Assembly (NCBI GenBank): GCA_964511215.1
Contig: CAZEER010000053.1
Coordinates: forward strand, 1-16,101
Source of the DNA: CAZEER01 sp964511215
GTDB lineage: Bacteria; Fidelibacterota; Marinisomatia; Marinisomatales; UBA1611
Length of the DNA stretch: 16,101 nt
Direction: 5' to 3'
Shown: in pieces, positions 1 to 8,098 of the stretch
Layout of the letters: every line of letters starts with the position of its first letter
Numbering within the stretch: position 1 is the stretch's first letter
The notes under the pieces: generated by a model
Databases searched by the model: none
Seen by the model: the letters and a program-made list of their open reading frames with translations, nothing else
Told to the model about the DNA's origin: nothing
Made by a program: the position numbers and the translations under genes

Positions 1-516
1 ATCATCAGAAACTTTATAAAAGATTTCTTGTTGCGCATTAAACTGATCTTTTCCAAAAAATCCGTTCCAGGATCCAGACCACCCTGGGTCATTTACATCA
101 TCTATTTTATCTGGCCAAGTTGTTGGCCAGGTATCTCCATCATCACTAATTGCTATCTTTTGTGAGTTAGGATTTAAATATCCAGCAACAGGTTCCCAAG
201 TCATAGAATTTCCAGATTGGTCAGATCTAAAAGGGATTGTCACTAATGGTCTCACCTCTCCAGAATTGGTCACTACTTCAGAACCCACAGCAAGTGCAGT
301 TAATGCAATGTAATGTTGACCAGAGTTTACAGGCCACTCATAGGGAATGTGTCCGGGGTTAGCCATAGTACGGCCAGTGACGCCATAATTAAATATGGTT
401 GTCCTGACTTTGTTTACATCAATATTGGTAGATCTTCTAAAGTCTGGATCTCCTCTCTCAGTTGATTGGGATAAGAGGCACGATATTAAAAATAATATAA
501 AACTACTTTTTACCAT
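1..516 (-). CDS. Secreted protein of unknown function, 5' part only (runs off the left edge)
   Basis: An open frame starts at the ATG at 516-514 and stays open for 172 codons to the window edge, so the C-terminus is missing. The N-terminus is a short signal sequence: Lys3, then a hydrophobic stretch to about residue 15. LISC at residues 10-13 could be a lipobox, but a signal peptidase I site after LLSQS is equally possible. The mature part is rich in Gly, Asn, Trp and Asp, with stretches such as FNYGVTGRTMANPG and ISDDGDTWP, which suggests an extracytoplasmic beta-rich protein. I recognise no catalytic motif. The start overlaps the receptor stop by 7 bases (ATGGTAA), so it is probably translated by coupling and works with the receptor at the cell surface. 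A substrate-binding or sorting-domain protein is possible, but the missing C-terminus would decide. It does not look like a SusD protein in the visible part. Confidence 0.75.
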   Translation of the reverse strand, partial: MVKSSFILFLISCLLSQSTERGDPDFRRSTNIDVNKVRTTIFNYGVTGRTMANPGHIPYEWPVNSGQHYIALTALAVGSEVVTNSGEVRPLVTIPFRSDQSGNSMTWEPVAGYLNPNSQKIAISDDGDTWPTTWPDKIDDVNDPGWSGSWNGFFGKDQFNAQQEIFYKVSDD

Positions 517-3368
517 GAAAATTGTATGCCTAGTTGAATTTCCCGAGGTTCATCATACCAGTCGGGTCTATTAAAAAATTGATCCAGTGTATTGGGTCGT
601 AAAGGCTCAAATGATGATATTATTTCTGCTCTATTTTTTTCGATAGTTTCATTTGAACGTCCAGTATCACTATAGACAAAATTTTCATTTCTACGGTCAG
701 TAAGATTGAATAAGTTGATATAAATTTTTCCATTAAATCTGTTAAAATTAATTTTTTTGAAAAATTTTACATCCATTCTAAAAGTATCAGCTTTTCTTCG
801 ACTATTTCTTATCAAAACATTTGAAAGTATTTCTCCTTGCTGCTCATAATTTGTGATTACTGGAGTATAAGGGTAACCGCTGCCATATTGAAAAATCGTA
901 TTCATTCCCCATCCCTTAAAAGCAGTAGTGATGGATCCATTAAGATTGTGTGTTTGATCCCAGTCAAGAGGTATAATAGACCTTGTAGGTTCTTTCCCCG
1001 CAAGAACAGCTCCAAATTCTTCATTAGGGTTTGAATTAGATCCTTCAGCGATCTGGAAGGTATAATCAAATTGCCAGCCAATATAATCATGGAATTGTTT
1101 TAATAGTGTTAAAATAATTCCTCTTGAGTTACTGTAATCTTTATTTACATAGTGATAATAGGATTTTCCATCACCAAGATCTATTGGGATTCCACTAGTC
1201 ACATAATTCCGAGCATCTCTATAGAAACCTTTTAATTCAATTTTAGTTTTAAAACTTATTTCTTGCCTTAATCCTAATTCATAACTCACTGTAGTTTCTG
1301 GTTTAAGGTCTGGATTACCAAAAATACCAAAATTGGTACCAGTTTCATTCAATTTATACTCAGTATTATTATATAGAAGTGAAAAATCAGGTATTTTAAA
1401 GAAGTACCCATATGCAAAATGGATTACACCTTTGTCAGATATGGGATATGCAACAGCGAGTCTAGGACTAAGTTGTGATTTTATTGTAGTGTTTTTCCAC
1501 CAACCATTTTTTGACTTAAGATTAGGTTGATCATTAAATCGTTCATAAAACTCAGCATAGGTATGAGTGATGGTATTACCAGAACTATCTATTTCTGAAT
1601 ACCAGACGTCTCCCCAGTCTAAATTTTCTAATTCCTCCAAAGACAGACTATCAAGAGCAGGGTTTCTTGGATTTTGAATATATGGCTCATGAATATTGTT
1701 AGGTATATATGATTGTGGATTAAATGATTCATATCGAATACCTGCATTAATAATCATGTCGCCATATTCAACCTTGTCTTGTAAATATATGGACCATTCT
1801 TGAGGAGTGTATAAATAGGTAGAACGATTAAAACTTCCAATTTCAGGAATTATTGGGGAAAATTTTTGATCTGCTTGAGAAGAATCTAAAAGAGCATAAC
1901 TATCTAACTTGAGTTGATGCTGTGTTAGATCTGCTCCAATTTTAATTTGATTATATTTATTGATTTGGTTAGTATAATCAAATTTTAGGCTTTGGGTTTT
2001 TGTTTCTCTCATAAACCTATCAGTATCAAGACCCCAACGATTAAATGTGTATTGGGGGAAATAATTGACTTCATTACCATATTCCTCCTTAATATGTTCT
2101 GGTACGTCCCCAACTATATGAGCCCAGAATAAACTATCAGGAGTTATATAGCGTGAATCCAAAGAATCTGCAAACAGGTACGATTCATAACGATGAATGT
2201 ATTGTGTTATATTTAATTCAATAAATGAATTAGGAGAGAATGAATGTGATAAATTCAAACCAGTAAACTGTCCAGTATTATAATGGTGTTTAAGACCATC
2301 GTCAACCAATTGACGATAGTGATCATAATTTTGACTAATTCCTGAATTAAATATTGTATTTAATCTCAGTTTTGTCAGTGGACCGATTTTGAAGGTTAAT
2401 TTATTCTGGCTTGACCAAGAATTGTACCAGTTCATTCCATGATAACTTGGTTGGGAAATTGTATCGCCATACATAGTAAAAAGTTGTTTACCATATAACC
2501 AGCCTTTGGAATTATTTATTCTACTTGAAGAGTAAAAGGTGAGCCTATCCTTTATTATTGGACCATTCAGATTTGCTGTGATACTATAAGCATTTATAGG
2601 TGAAAAAGAATTAAGGTTTTGATAGATTTGATCTGATGTTGAATGATCACCGCCGTATATATTGATAGAACCTTCTAATTTATTTCCTCCATCTTTGGTA
2701 ACCATATTAATAATCCCTGTAAGTGCTCTGCCATACTCTGCGTTGAATGTCCCACTGATTACTTGTAATTCTTGTAGATTATCATTTTCAATTTGAACCG
2801 AAATCCCTCCATCATAAGAATCGGTCATTGGTACACCATCTACCATATAGGATATTTCGCTACTTCTGCCTCCACGCATGTGTAGACCACCACCTGCATC
2901 TTGGGTAATCCCGCCTTGGAGTCTCAATACATCCCTCACTTCAGTAACAGGCATAAGATCTATTTCTTCTGCGGTAATTCTAGCTTCTGATTGGGTGACA
3001 TCAAATTGGATGAGTTTTCTATCGGCGGTTACTACTATTTCTGAACCTTTAATCACTTCAGTTCCTAGTGCTACATTTAACCTAGTTGTTTTATCTATGG
3101 ATATTTTAACATTCTCAAATATGAGGGATTCGTACCCAATCATAGAAAATTTAACAGAATAGGTCCTAGGGGGAAGATTTAAAATATAATATTCACCTAA
3201 TTCATTTGATGCAGAACCTACAGACATATCAATAATCATTACATTACATCCAATGAGAGCCTCTCCTGTTTCCTTATCTGAAATAAGTCCAACTATTTTT
3301 CCAGTAGTCCCAGAATAAAGAACGTGTACGATTAATCCTATTTTTATAATACTTTTTATTACATTCAT
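510..3368 (-). CDS. TonB-dependent outer-membrane receptor with carboxypeptidase-regulatory-like N-domain
   Basis: This 952-residue protein is probably the outer-membrane active importer for the oligosaccharides released by the neighbouring GH13 enzymes, energised by TonB. In order it has a signal peptide (about 1-23), a carboxypeptidase-D regulatory-like beta-sandwich (about 24-103, with SNELGEYYILNLPPRTY), a TonB-box-like EIVVTA (110-115), a plug domain (about 125-225, with MRGGRSSEISYMVDGVPM at 164-181 and NAEYGRALTGIINMVTKDGG), and then a long beta-barrel rich in aromatic residues. The chain ends in IQFSW; a terminal aromatic residue is typical of outer-membrane barrels recognised by BAM. 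Its ATG overlaps the isomerase stop in ATGA, and its own stop overlaps the next gene. The architecture resembles SusC-type receptors, but no SusD partner is visible. The class call is firm. The alpha-glucan substrate is inferred from context only. Confidence 0.93.
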   Translation of the reverse strand: MNVIKSIIKIGLIVHVLYSGTTGKIVGLISDKETGEALIGCNVMIIDMSVGSASNELGEYYILNLPPRTYSVKFSMIGYESLIFENVKISIDKTTRLNVALGTEVIKGSEIVVTADRKLIQFDVTQSEARITAEEIDLMPVTEVRDVLRLQGGITQDAGGGLHMRGGRSSEISYMVDGVPMTDSYDGGISVQIENDNLQELQVISGTFNAEYGRALTGIINMVTKDGGNKLEGSINIYGGDHSTSDQIYQNLNSFSPINAYSITANLNGPIIKDRLTFYSSSRINNSKGWLYGKQLFTMYGDTISQPSYHGMNWYNSWSSQNKLTFKIGPLTKLRLNTIFNSGISQNYDHYRQLVDDGLKHHYNTGQFTGLNLSHSFSPNSFIELNITQYIHRYESYLFADSLDSRYITPDSLFWAHIVGDVPEHIKEEYGNEVNYFPQYTFNRWGLDTDRFMRETKTQSLKFDYTNQINKYNQIKIGADLTQHQLKLDSYALLDSSQADQKFSPIIPEIGSFNRSTYLYTPQEWSIYLQDKVEYGDMIINAGIRYESFNPQSYIPNNIHEPYIQNPRNPALDSLSLEELENLDWGDVWYSEIDSSGNTITHTYAEFYERFNDQPNLKSKNGWWKNTTIKSQLSPRLAVAYPISDKGVIHFAYGYFFKIPDFSLLYNNTEYKLNETGTNFGIFGNPDLKPETTVSYELGLRQEISFKTKIELKGFYRDARNYVTSGIPIDLGDGKSYYHYVNKDYSNSRGIILTLLKQFHDYIGWQFDYTFQIAEGSNSNPNEEFGAVLAGKEPTRSIIPLDWDQTHNLNGSITTAFKGWGMNTIFQYGSGYPYTPVITNYEQQGEILSNVLIRNSRRKADTFRMDVKFFKKINFNRFNGKIYINLFNLTDRRNENFVYSDTGRSNETIEKNRAEIISSFEPLRPNTLDQFFNRPDWYDEPREIQLGIQFSW

Positions 3369-4639
3369 AAAATTGATGCTTTTATTATAATGGGAAAAGA
3401 TTTTACCGTTGTGCTATCAATAGTTATTACACTATTACCTGCGATTACATTCCTAAATTTGAAATATTCCTCATGCCAGTTTACACTCTTTGATTCATCG
3501 TTTAGATCTTTTAGAACATTATTGATAATAATTCTAGTGTACTTTTCATTTACTGTGTTTTTGAAAAGAGTTGACTGATGGAGTCCCATTTTTATTGCAT
3601 TTTGAATCATTGTATTACGAACAATGAGTCCTTTTAATACATCCTCTAAGTTGTCTATAGTATTGATTTGATTTAACTGTTTTTGTGAAAGATCATTAAT
3701 TAAAGAAGCACAATGATTAATAGTTAACGATTCTACATTTTTAATTGTCAAAACTAAAATGTCACTATTTACAATGGTCTCTTTTAAAGGGTGCATAATG
3801 ACATTATATAAATCATGGAGGCCATTTTTGTTAAACTTAATATCCATATCCTCAGCAATCTTGTCTGTATATTTTCTCATTTCAGGCATTTTTTTATATT
3901 GAATAGCCATTTTTTCAAGCCATTTTTTATTATTCTGGTAGTCTATTTCGGTTAGCAGTAAGTCTTTTTCTCTTTCAATTATCTGTATAATACTGTACCC
4001 TTTTTTTGTTTTAATTGGTTTAGATTTTTCTGCATCATTTAAAGAAAAAGCCACAATTTCAAAAGAAGGATCTAATTCACCCATTTTATACCAGCCTAAA
4101 TCACCGCCATTATTTTTTAGGATTGGATCGGTAAAATATTCTGTAGCCAGTATTTCCCAGCTATTTCCATCATTCAGCTTTTGCTCTATTTCTAGTATGG
4201 TATGGAGATCCGTTGCAAACAGGTGTCTGACATGTAATTTTGTTTTATAATATGTAAATAACCGTCTGAGTTCATTTTCTGATGTTGTTATTCTTTTGAT
4301 TACATTTATATCATGATACTCATTAAGTAATAATTGATTAAATATTTTTGTTTTTTCATCAATAATATTTGGTTGATCCTGCAGACTCTTTTGATATGCA
4401 TAATTAAGAATTAGATTTTCATCAATAAGGGTATTTAAAAAAATATACCGATTTGATAGGTTGTCATTTTGATATGTTTTTGATAAAAAAGTTTTATACC
4501 TTGGAAGAAATTCTTCTAGCGTGATCTTTTCATTATTAATTATAGCGAGGTTAACTTCCCTTTTAACACATGAGAAAAAATGAATCCCAGATAAAAAAGA
4601 GAATAAGATAGAAATAAAAATTCTAGAAATCATTTTCAA
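3365..4639 (-). CDS. Parvulin-type peptidyl-prolyl cis-trans isomerase (SurA/PrsA-like), probable lipoprotein
   Basis: The 424-residue protein should catalyse cis-trans isomerisation of prolyl bonds and act as a periplasmic chaperone. The N-terminal hydrophobic segment (about 4-23) ends in FFSC with Cys24, a loose lipobox, so lipid anchoring is likely but not certain. Residues about 30-120 form a helical SurA_N-like region that opens with VNLAIINNEKITLEEF. The PpiC rotamase domain covers about 125-225 and shows the family hallmarks HVRHLF, NNGGDLGWYKMGELDPSFE, AFSL and KGYSIIQIIERE. The C-terminal 190 residues match nothing I recognise. The longest frame starts at TTG (4639), overlapping the GH13 stop as TTGA. 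An in-frame ATG at 4633 would give MISRIF and lie 2 bases past that stop. The gene sits between an exported amylase and the receptor, which suggests a dedicated folding helper for one or both. Confidence 0.88.
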   Translation of the reverse strand: MKMISRIFISILFSFLSGIHFFSCVKREVNLAIINNEKITLEEFLPRYKTFLSKTYQNDNLSNRYIFLNTLIDENLILNYAYQKSLQDQPNIIDEKTKIFNQLLLNEYHDINVIKRITTSENELRRLFTYYKTKLHVRHLFATDLHTILEIEQKLNDGNSWEILATEYFTDPILKNNGGDLGWYKMGELDPSFEIVAFSLNDAEKSKPIKTKKGYSIIQIIEREKDLLLTEIDYQNNKKWLEKMAIQYKKMPEMRKYTDKIAEDMDIKFNKNGLHDLYNVIMHPLKETIVNSDILVLTIKNVESLTINHCASLINDLSQKQLNQINTIDNLEDVLKGLIVRNTMIQNAIKMGLHQSTLFKNTVNEKYTRIIINNVLKDLNDESKSVNWHEEYFKFRNVIAGNSVITIDSTTVKSFPIIIKASIL

Positions 4640-6492
4640 TCTATCTGATATACTATTGTACTTTTTGCAGGCAGATTAAAATTTTTGGATAAGCTATAAA
4701 TTTCACCATTAAAAATATTTTCAGCATTCTTACTATTACCCAGAATATCCTTAAATCTTTGAGGATCAATATTCGTATTATTTTTATTATTGTTTATGGC
4801 TATCATGATTAAACTATCTTTATATTTTCTAAAGTAGACATAAATCCCCTTTTTAACTGGATAGTGTATCATTTCCCCATGGGTAACAGCAATATTATTT
4901 TTTCGCCAGTTGAGTAATTTTTTCATGAAAGTTTTTGCTTCTAATTGATGGGATTTTAAAGCAACATCATTAAATGCATTTACCTTATCGTTTAACCATC
5001 CTCCAGGGAAATCTTTACGTAATTGTCCGTGGTCTCTTGTGCTGGTCATAGCAATTTCAGTGCCATAATATATCTGGGGTATACCTCTAGTTGTTAATAT
5101 AAATGTCATTGCCATTTTATATAAATCCATATTTTCATTTAATTCAGAGTAAATACGTATCATATCATGATTACCAGCAAAAACAACTAAATTATATGGA
5201 TCACTATATTGAAAGTCATTAGAAATAACTCTATAAAGATTATCAACACCGCTTTCCCAACCTTCCTCAGATTGAATTCCTTTAATTAAGGCTTCTTGCA
5301 AAGGAAAATCCATCATGCTGGGTATATAAGATTCGTAATCATCATATGTTTTACTTCCTTTTTGCCAATAACTAACCATTGTTATATTGGAGGACCATTC
5401 CTCACCAACAAAATTAAAATATGGATATTCTTCAAAAATCCTTTTACTCCAAATGGATAAGAATTCCTTATTTACATAAGGATAGGTATCAATTCTGAAT
5501 CCTGATAAATCAGCGAACTCAATCCACCAGATGGAAGCCTGAATAAGATAAGTCGCTAGGAATTTATTTTTTTGATTTAGATCCGGCATCGTTTTCACAA
5601 ACCATCCGTTTTCAAACAAATCTTTTTGAGATTGAGGTAAATGTGGATCATGTACTGCTTCATGGATATGATTAGTTTGGACAAAGCTCCCATTAAAATT
5701 GATCCAATCGCTAGAGGGTAAATCTTCCATCCACCAGTGTCCTGATCCAATATGATTTAAAATTAAATCCATAATTAGTCCAATCCCTCTTTGCTTTCCC
5801 TCTTGTGATAAATCACGGTATAACTTATTTGAACCGAATCTTGCATCAATATTGAAATAGTCTGTTGTTGAATAGCCATGATAAGAATATTTTGGTTGAT
5901 TATTTTCTAAAACTGGATTTAACCAAAGCTGTGTAAAGCCCATTGCTTCTATATAATCTAAATGATCTATAATTCCCTGAATATCTCCACCATGTCTTGA
6001 ATCTTTGTTCTTTCGATTTGATTTTTCTGATAAGTGTGGCATAGAATCATTATTTGGATCACCGTTCGCAAACCTGTCAGGAGTGATTAAATAGATTACA
6101 TCGGAAGGATTAAATCCTTGTCTTTCACTAGACTTTGGATCTCTATCCAGTATTGTGTATTCATAATGAATTTCTATTTTACCATTTTTTAAGAAATTAA
6201 TATTGAATGTACCAGACTTAGTATTTTTTGATATTTTCAGATTTATAAACAAGTAATTTGGATTATTAATTTTTTCTACATTTGTAATTCTAATACCTGC
6301 ATGAGAGATTGAAGGCTTTAAATCTGATATTTTTTGACCATGAACCATGATTTGTAGTTCATCATTATTCATACCTAACCACCAAAATGGAGGTTCTAAA
6401 TGTTCAATGTTATATGCACACAGTTTAGAAAATAAAAATAATGTTGTAATCAATGATCTAATCATAAAGGATATTTGACCCAAATATATCAT
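4636..6492 (-). CDS. GH13 neopullulanase/cyclomaltodextrinase-like alpha-glucan hydrolase with signal peptide (SusA-like)
   Basis: The enzyme likely hydrolyses alpha-1,4 (and possibly alpha-1,6) bonds of maltodextrins, cyclodextrins or pullulan. A signal peptide occupies about residues 1-26, and the start could also be Met10 (ATG at 6465-6463). An N-terminal beta-sandwich of the cyclomaltodextrinase N type (about 27-115, beginning HLEPPFWWLGM) precedes the GH13 barrel (about 130-510) and a small C-terminal beta domain. All four GH13 regions are intact: DLILNH (D242-H247), GFRIDTYPYV with nucleophile D335, FVGEEW with acid/base E364, and FAGNHD with D443. The fifth region reads MPDLN (302-306), the form known from the group between the oligo-1,6-glucosidase (QPDLN) and neopullulanase (MPKLN) subfamilies. 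It is the first gene of the leftward operon, so it probably acts in the periplasm on sugar brought in by the receptor. No Cys lipobox is convincing. Exact specificity cannot be read from sequence. Confidence 0.92.
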   Translation of the reverse strand: MIYLGQISFMIRSLITTLFLFSKLCAYNIEHLEPPFWWLGMNNDELQIMVHGQKISDLKPSISHAGIRITNVEKINNPNYLFINLKISKNTKSGTFNINFLKNGKIEIHYEYTILDRDPKSSERQGFNPSDVIYLITPDRFANGDPNNDSMPHLSEKSNRKNKDSRHGGDIQGIIDHLDYIEAMGFTQLWLNPVLENNQPKYSYHGYSTTDYFNIDARFGSNKLYRDLSQEGKQRGIGLIMDLILNHIGSGHWWMEDLPSSDWINFNGSFVQTNHIHEAVHDPHLPQSQKDLFENGWFVKTMPDLNQKNKFLATYLIQASIWWIEFADLSGFRIDTYPYVNKEFLSIWSKRIFEEYPYFNFVGEEWSSNITMVSYWQKGSKTYDDYESYIPSMMDFPLQEALIKGIQSEEGWESGVDNLYRVISNDFQYSDPYNLVVFAGNHDMIRIYSELNENMDLYKMAMTFILTTRGIPQIYYGTEIAMTSTRDHGQLRKDFPGGWLNDKVNAFNDVALKSHQLEAKTFMKKLLNWRKNNIAVTHGEMIHYPVKKGIYVYFRKYKDSLIMIAINNNKNNTNIDPQRFKDILGNSKNAENIFNGEIYSLSKNFNLPAKSTIVYQID

Positions 6493-6505
6493 TTTGTAAA
6501 AAATA

Positions 6506-6520
6506 TTAATTATAAATTAA
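6506..6520. repeat. Short inverted repeat TTAATT-ATA-AATTAA (possible operator)
   Basis: This is a perfect 6-bp dyad with a 3-bp spacer in the divergent intergenic region, overlapping the leftward TATAAT candidate. A second palindrome, TTAATTAA, lies at 6568-6575 and shares the TTAATT half-site. A dyad at this place is where a regulator of both operons could bind. In such AT-rich DNA, however, repeats of this kind also arise by chance, so the operator role is a guess. Confidence 0.3.
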
Positions 6521-6573
6521 AAGCAATAATTTATAAAAACTATTTTGTGTCCAGAAAAAAATAAAATTTAATT

Positions 6574-6578
6574 AAGGG
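6574..6578 (+). promoter_or_regulatory. Possible ribosome binding site (AAGGG) for the glucanotransferase TTG start
   Basis: AAGGG ends 11 bases before the TTG at 6590. It is the only purine-rich Shine-Dalgarno-like stretch nearby and supports the TTG as start. The start also fits the family, because the GH77 N-terminal motif (RSSGVLMHISSLPGPYGIG) begins within six residues of it. Confidence 0.4.
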
Positions 6579-6589
6579 TATATAATTCA

Positions 6590-8098
6590 TTGAAAATATC
6601 TTTTAGATCGAGTGGTGTTTTAATGCATATTTCATCATTACCAGGACCATATGGTATTGGAGAAATTGGAGATCAAGCGAAGCGTTTTATTGATACTCTA
6701 GCAAAGATGAGACAAAAATACTGGCAATTTTTGCCAACAAATTATCCTGAAAATTATAATAGCCCCTATGATACAAATTCTGCTTTTGCTCAGAATCCAC
6801 TATTAATCAGTTTAGATGGTCTTGTGAAGCAAGGTCTAATCCATAAAAATGATTTGAATTCAAAACCTGATTTTGATAACAAAATAGTTGAATTCGAAAA
6901 ATTAATTAAATGGAAAATACCAATTCTTCAAAAAGCTACCTCAAATTTTTTAGTTAATGGGACTAATAAAGAATTAAATAAATTTGAACAATTTTGTTTA
7001 GAAAATTTTTTTTGGCTTGAAGATTATTCTCTTTTTATGGTTTTAAAAAAAATTCATAAAAATAAATCATGGTCAGAATGGGATTGTCATGCTAAAAATT
7101 TGGATCATAATTATCTTGAAAAAATAAAAAAGAGTGAATCAGATAAGATTCAAGAAGTAAAAGTATTACAATATCTATTTTACATTCAGTGGAAAAAACT
7201 TAAAAGATATGCAAATAATAAAGGTTTAGAGCTCATAGGTGATATTCCAATTTATGTTTCTTATAACAGTGCAGATGTGTGGACTAATAAAGATTTATTT
7301 AAACTGGATTCTAATTGTAAAATGATTTTTCAATCTGGATGTCCGCCAGATAATTTTATGATTAATGGTCAAATTTGGGGACACCCTATCTATAATTGGA
7401 CGAATCACGAAAAAACAAATTTTAATTGGTGGTGTAATAGAATCAAATATTTAATGAACTATGTAGATATTATTCGAATTGATCATTTTAATGGTTTCGC
7501 AAAATATTGGGAAATTCCAGCTGAGGATGAAAATGGTTTAAGAGGGCAGTGGAAGATTGCACCGGGAGAGTCATTATTAAAAACACTTTATGAATCAATT
7601 GAGAATATTGTATTGATAGCAGAAGATCTTGGTGAAGCTGCAATAGATGCTGCTATTATTAGAAAAAAATACCAAATCCCGGGTATGCAGGTACTTCAGT
7701 TTTCATTTGATGAGGATAATCCGCTTTCTAATATGGAGAGAAATACAATCTTATATACTGGAACCCATGATAATGAAACCGCAATGCAATGGTATAACAA
7801 TATTTCTAATCATAATGAGAAGGAGGTTTACGACGAACAACAAAAACATATCAATCGTATACTAAATACGGATACGATTGATGTTAATTGGTCTATGATT
7901 TCATTTTGTATGCATTCAAAAGCTTTAATCGTTATTTTTCCCATACAGGATTTATTAGGTCTTGATGCAGAAGGACGAATGAATATTCCTGGTACAGTGG
8001 GCGACCAAAATTGGACTTGGAGAATGGAGTCCGGTTTGCTTGATGAAAGAGTAATTAAAAAGATGAGCAATTTAACAAAGGAGACACTTCGAGAATGA
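6590..8098 (+). CDS. malQ: 4-alpha-glucanotransferase (amylomaltase, GH77)
   Basis: This cytoplasmic disproportionating enzyme transfers alpha-1,4-glucan segments between maltodextrins, releasing glucose and making longer chains for the phosphorylase. At 502 residues it has the length of the compact bacterial amylomaltases (Thermus-like) and lacks the N-terminal extension of the E. coli type. The N-terminus carries SSLPGPYGIG, then SPYDTNSAFAQNPLLI. The catalytic motifs are complete: GDIPIYV (D218), RIDHFNGF with nucleophile D298, AEDLG with acid/base E345, and THDNE with D394. There is no signal peptide. Translation starts at a TTG, with no ATG in frame before Met12, which would cut into the conserved N-terminal motif. 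Its stop overlaps the phosphorylase ATG (ATGA), tying the two enzymes together. Identification is secure. Confidence 0.96.
   Translation: MKISFRSSGVLMHISSLPGPYGIGEIGDQAKRFIDTLAKMRQKYWQFLPTNYPENYNSPYDTNSAFAQNPLLISLDGLVKQGLIHKNDLNSKPDFDNKIVEFEKLIKWKIPILQKATSNFLVNGTNKELNKFEQFCLENFFWLEDYSLFMVLKKIHKNKSWSEWDCHAKNLDHNYLEKIKKSESDKIQEVKVLQYLFYIQWKKLKRYANNKGLELIGDIPIYVSYNSADVWTNKDLFKLDSNCKMIFQSGCPPDNFMINGQIWGHPIYNWTNHEKTNFNWWCNRIKYLMNYVDIIRIDHFNGFAKYWEIPAEDENGLRGQWKIAPGESLLKTLYESIENIVLIAEDLGEAAIDAAIIRKKYQIPGMQVLQFSFDEDNPLSNMERNTILYTGTHDNETAMQWYNNISNHNEKEVYDEQQKHINRILNTDTIDVNWSMISFCMHSKALIVIFPIQDLLGLDAEGRMNIPGTVGDQNWTWRMESGLLDERVIKKMSNLTKETLRE
8077..8084 (+). promoter_or_regulatory. Shine-Dalgarno sequence (AAAGGAGA) for the phosphorylase
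   Basis: AAAGGAGA lies inside the 3' end of malQ, 10 bases before the ATG at 8095. It is the best Shine-Dalgarno match seen upstream of any gene here. It fixes the phosphorylase start and suggests reinitiation is helped by direct ribosome binding. Confidence 0.65.

Larger units (their letters stand above)
6493..6589. promoter_or_regulatory. Divergent promoter region between the two operons
   Basis: This 97-bp gap is the only sizeable intergenic region, and both operons start from it, so promoters for both should lie here or just inside the first genes. It is almost entirely A and T. A TATAAT reads leftward at 6514-6509, 16 bases before the ATG at 6492, but the TTTATA 17 bases further upstream is a poor -35. 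A TATAAT also reads rightward at 6581-6586, but it is only 3 bases from the TTG start and is unlikely to be a -10 for that start. No experimentally defined motif is recognisable, so I call the region rather than exact promoters. Confidence 0.6.

Noticed and set aside
1..516. Calling the left-edge gene a SusD homologue because it follows a TonB receptor
   Set aside because: The visible part lacks the helical TPR-like character and N-terminal pattern of SusD proteins and is instead rich in Gly, Asn, Asp and Trp like a beta-sheet protein.
2878..3162. A 94-codon open frame on the + strand opposite the receptor N-terminal and plug region
   Set aside because: It lies wholly antisense to a well-supported gene whose protein domains are continuous, has no ribosome binding site, and its translation resembles no known protein.
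6481..6488. A TATATTTG on the - strand that matches the Bacteroidota -7 promoter element TAnnTTTG
   Set aside because: It sits inside the first codons of the GH13 gene, no TTG element lies at the right distance upstream, and the match is easy to obtain in AT-rich DNA. It would matter only if Met10 is the true start.
6581..6586. TATAAT on the + strand as the -10 box for the rightward operon
   Set aside because: It ends only 3 bases before the TTG start and has no -35-like sequence 17 bases upstream, so it would make an almost leaderless message with a poor promoter.
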